Positions 61,645 to 64,000 of a stretch of 64,000 nt of DNA are shown here, piece by piece. Made by a program: the position numbers and the translations under genes. The stretch spans positions 130,503,712-130,567,711 of the forward strand of contig CM031858.1 of the NCBI GenBank assembly GCA_018697195.1, written 5' to 3'. This stretch comes from Certhia americana. Its lineage: Eukaryota > Chordata > Aves > Passeriformes > Certhiidae. The notes beneath the pieces were generated by a model that ran no database searches, had not been told where the DNA came from, and saw nothing but the letters and a program-made list of their open reading frames with translations. How positions within the stretch are numbered: the first letter of the stretch is position 1; the number at the start of each line of letters is the position of its first letter.

Positions 61645-61800
61645 TCACAGGGCAACCTATTACAGTGCTAAATCATCTGATGGTGCATTTCTTTTTTTGT
61701 ATTCAGGTTGAATCCCTCTTGTTCCAGTTTATATCTGGTGTCTCTAATCTTCCTGACATGTCCCAAGATAGACCCTTGAGGAACTCCTCACCAGGCTCTA
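61645..61800 (-). mobile_element. Decayed CR1 fragment
   Basis: The plus strand reads GGGCAACCTATTACAGTGCT, then TATTCAGGTTGAATCCCTC, then TTGTTCCAGTTTATATC. This is collinear with the reverse complement of the CR1 3' coding region (GGCAACCTGTTCCAGTGCC, ATCCAGCCTGAATCTCCC, TTTTAGTTTAAAACC). The match is diverged and about 150 bp long, so it is an old insertion. The right boundary is vague. Confidence 0.65.
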
Positions 61801-61895
61801 TATAGGGTACTACTCAGTAACAACTACCCTTTGAAATGGATATTTCAAACAGTTTTTTTTCCATTTTGTAGTCCAGCCATCAGAATTGTGGAGAC

Positions 61896-62694
61896 TTACT
61901 TTGGATATAAGGATACTGCAGGAGGCCATGTGTTGCTAAAGGAAGCCTTTCCTCCATTGGGAAATGGCTCATGAGAAGGGTGCTGTTCTTGGGGATATAT
62001 TAAAAGAGACAATTTGTTAGAGAGATAATGGAGACTGTCCAGAGAAATAGAATTTTCTCTGTTGGTTTCTAGTAATTTTTCTTTTAAAATATGAGATGAT
62101 ACATAGAAATTCCCTTCTGAGAATAGTTCGATCAAATCATCACTTGCTACAGGGCCAAGGATGACAAATTTTTCCAGGTTTCTTTTAAAGCATTCAGGAG
62201 TAAAGGTCTAAGCTTTTAAAAGTAACCTGAATAGGAGATTATCCATACCACCAAATAGGCAAAATCTGCTGCACAGCTGGAGTGTTATTTTCCTTGAAGC
62301 ACTGCTAGGGGCAAGGACATTATCTTGCTGGTGAGGTTACATGCTTTGTATGTGTTTTAGGATTGGGTCTGCATTACCATGGGATAGTTATAAAAACATA
62401 CTGATAGTTCTGCAGAAGAATTTGATTTTTCAAAATGTTCTTCCTTGCCTGTCTGACTTTCAAAAACTGGAAACATAATCTGGGAAGTAGGGCCGCAAAG
62501 TCATTACAAAAGCCCTGCACAGCACAACTCTTGCTGTTTTTGGCTTTTCTATTTCCTCCATATGCCAATTCATTCCTAGCTATGCTTATCAAGGGATCAT
62601 AAGCATTTTCCATCTCATTTGATTTTTGAACCAGAAATTCAGTATTCTGCAACATAGAATATTGGAACTGCTTTAATTTGCTAAGTTTATGCAT
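61896..62694 (-). other. Pair of unexplained minus-strand ORFs
   Basis: On the minus strand a 106-codon ORF (62694-62374) is followed by a frame that is almost open from about 62330 to 61896, with a single TAG near 62208. The first product is Lys/Asn/Gln-rich; the second contains VILGPVASDDLIELFSEGNF and no repeats. No domain, signal peptide or transmembrane segment was recognised, and the two frames differ. This could be a degraded coding relic, exons of an unknown gene or chance in AT-rich DNA. Chance is a serious possibility, since several ORFs over 100 codons occur elsewhere in the window. Confidence 0.2.
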
Positions 62695-64000
62695 ATCCCG
62701 AATATCTAAATATTTTTGAACATAAGGTTCCTTTGATTTTTCCTTTTAAGTGACATAGAATGAATTTGTAGAAGAGAAAGCAGTACTTCAGTTATCCATA
62801 ATGCATCTGTTTATGTTTCCAACTGGTACACTTTATCACCAAGTCATTGGTTTATATTACAAAATGATGGCTGTGTAATAAGTAGTTAGCAGAAACCACA
62901 GGCACGTCTTTGAAATAACACTAATGGCCATTTTTGATGAAATATATGAGGCTTTGTGAAAATGATTTGATGAAGAAATGTATTTTCTTTACTTCCTGTT
63001 AACAGTGGGTATGTTGAAGGCCTTTAATCTCTGCTGCACAACTAAACATTTTTTTTTCTTATTTGGGATTAGTTTGAACTAACAAGCACCATTTAGTAAT
63101 TAAGAAGCTTTAAAACAAGTGAATTTGATCAGGGAAGAACTAATTAACAATAGCTGGTAACATTAGGAATTAGTCATTCTACCTCTTCCTATACTCATCT
63201 ATTTTATGGTACTGAGGATTCTCTTCTGCTAGCAGAGTTTGTGTATATAGGAATCAATAAAAAATAGTAAATTAAAAAGCATGCTGGAAGGCCCAAGTGT
63301 GATGACATTTTTTAAGATGAAGATTTGCTCTGAAGGGATTAAATCTCAAGGATTTTACGAAAAGTGCAGCCAGTCCTTAGCAATTTACCATACTTCACAT
63401 TGGATAAGTTTTCTGGCATTTCACAAATAAATCTTCCAACCAATTTCTAAGCTAAAATTAGATGCAAATTGGATCTATAGTTAAAGATGTGATCCTTGGA
63501 CAAGTTTAACATATATGTCTGTTTTATACTGTAGCTTAAAAAAGTTCAGCTGCAATGCATTGTGCAAAAGGATATTTTGCAAAGGATACATTTGAAGAAA
63601 TAATTTATGATTAAATTTTTATGCAGTGTTGTTTTAAACTCCTATTACAAGCATTTTTGCTGATGCTACATATTTTCAATCTTGTTCTCAGAAAATTTTG
63701 CTAAACTTTGGCTACTTTTTCATGTGGCTTTTTTGTTTTGTTTTTTCTTCACCCAAGTGAAGATTACTTGCATCCTGCAGAGGAAATGTTGTTTTAGAAA
63801 AGTTCTTATCCAACTTTTTCAGCTATAAGCAATCAGTTTATTAAATATTTACTTCTTCATATTTTTGACATTTTGGAAAAAAACAGCCTTCATTCAGAGT
63901 CCCTCCAGGCAATGTAATTAGAACTGTAAATATGGCCTTTGTTTCAAGATTGTATTCTTCGTCATCTTCATGACATAAAATTTAATGTCTTCAAGGAAGG
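62695..64000. other. Unique AT-rich non-coding stretch
   Basis: Strongly AT-rich, with no open frame worth noting and no recognised repeat family. Confidence 0.55.

Noticed and set aside
1..64000. CRISPR arrays, operons, bacterial or phage genes
   Set aside because: No regularly spaced repeats or prokaryotic gene density; CR1, LTR and MIR content shows vertebrate nuclear DNA.

Overview
This is a 64 kb window of vertebrate nuclear DNA, AT-rich overall, with no recognisable host protein-coding gene, rRNA or functional tRNA. Its interspersed repeats are CR1 LINE copies with the octamer-like ATTCTGTGA tail, several short solo LTRs of avian endogenous-retrovirus type, and two very old MIR-like SINE relics. 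That repeat set is what a bird genome looks like, most likely a songbird (passerine); the species is an inference from repeat type only. Every open reading frame in the window that is not inside a repeat is short and lacks family signatures, so the segment is best read as intergenic or deep-intronic DNA.

Layout. 1-7.1 kb: unique sequence with a MIR-like relic (about 1890-2045, minus), a CR1 3' scrap (about 3890-3992, minus) and a palindromic AT-rich block (4601-4716). 7.1-8.9 kb: CR1 copy A, minus strand, 5'-truncated. 8.9-19.8 kb: unique sequence with one well-formed candidate exon (12222-12312) and an unassigned ORF tract near 16 kb. 19785-20441: solo LTR, minus. 23.58-23.96 kb: probable partial LTR, minus. 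24-49.2 kb: mostly unique, with a second MIR-like relic (about 39955-40140, plus), microsatellites and small palindromes. 49.2-52.6 kb: CR1 copy B, plus strand, reaching from the endonuclease domain to the 3' tail and split by a minus-strand LTR (about 49382-50090). 55.25-56.48 kb: CR1 copy C, minus. 56485-57098: plus-strand LTR with readable TATA box and poly(A) signal. 57.1-64 kb: unique sequence, a long GT repeat, a decayed CR1 piece (61.65-61.80 kb) and a pair of unexplained minus-strand ORFs.

Most interesting point. CR1 copies A and B lie in opposite orientation about 42 kb apart. They share at least three frameshifts and the same changes in the reverse-transcriptase catalytic motifs (motif A Asp to Glu, motif B Gln to Arg, motif C Asp-Asp lost). 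Because the copies are truncated at different 5' points and have different tails, they look like separate insertions from one already defective template, which would imply mobilisation in trans. No previously undescribed cellular system was found; the rest is a nested record of retroelement activity.
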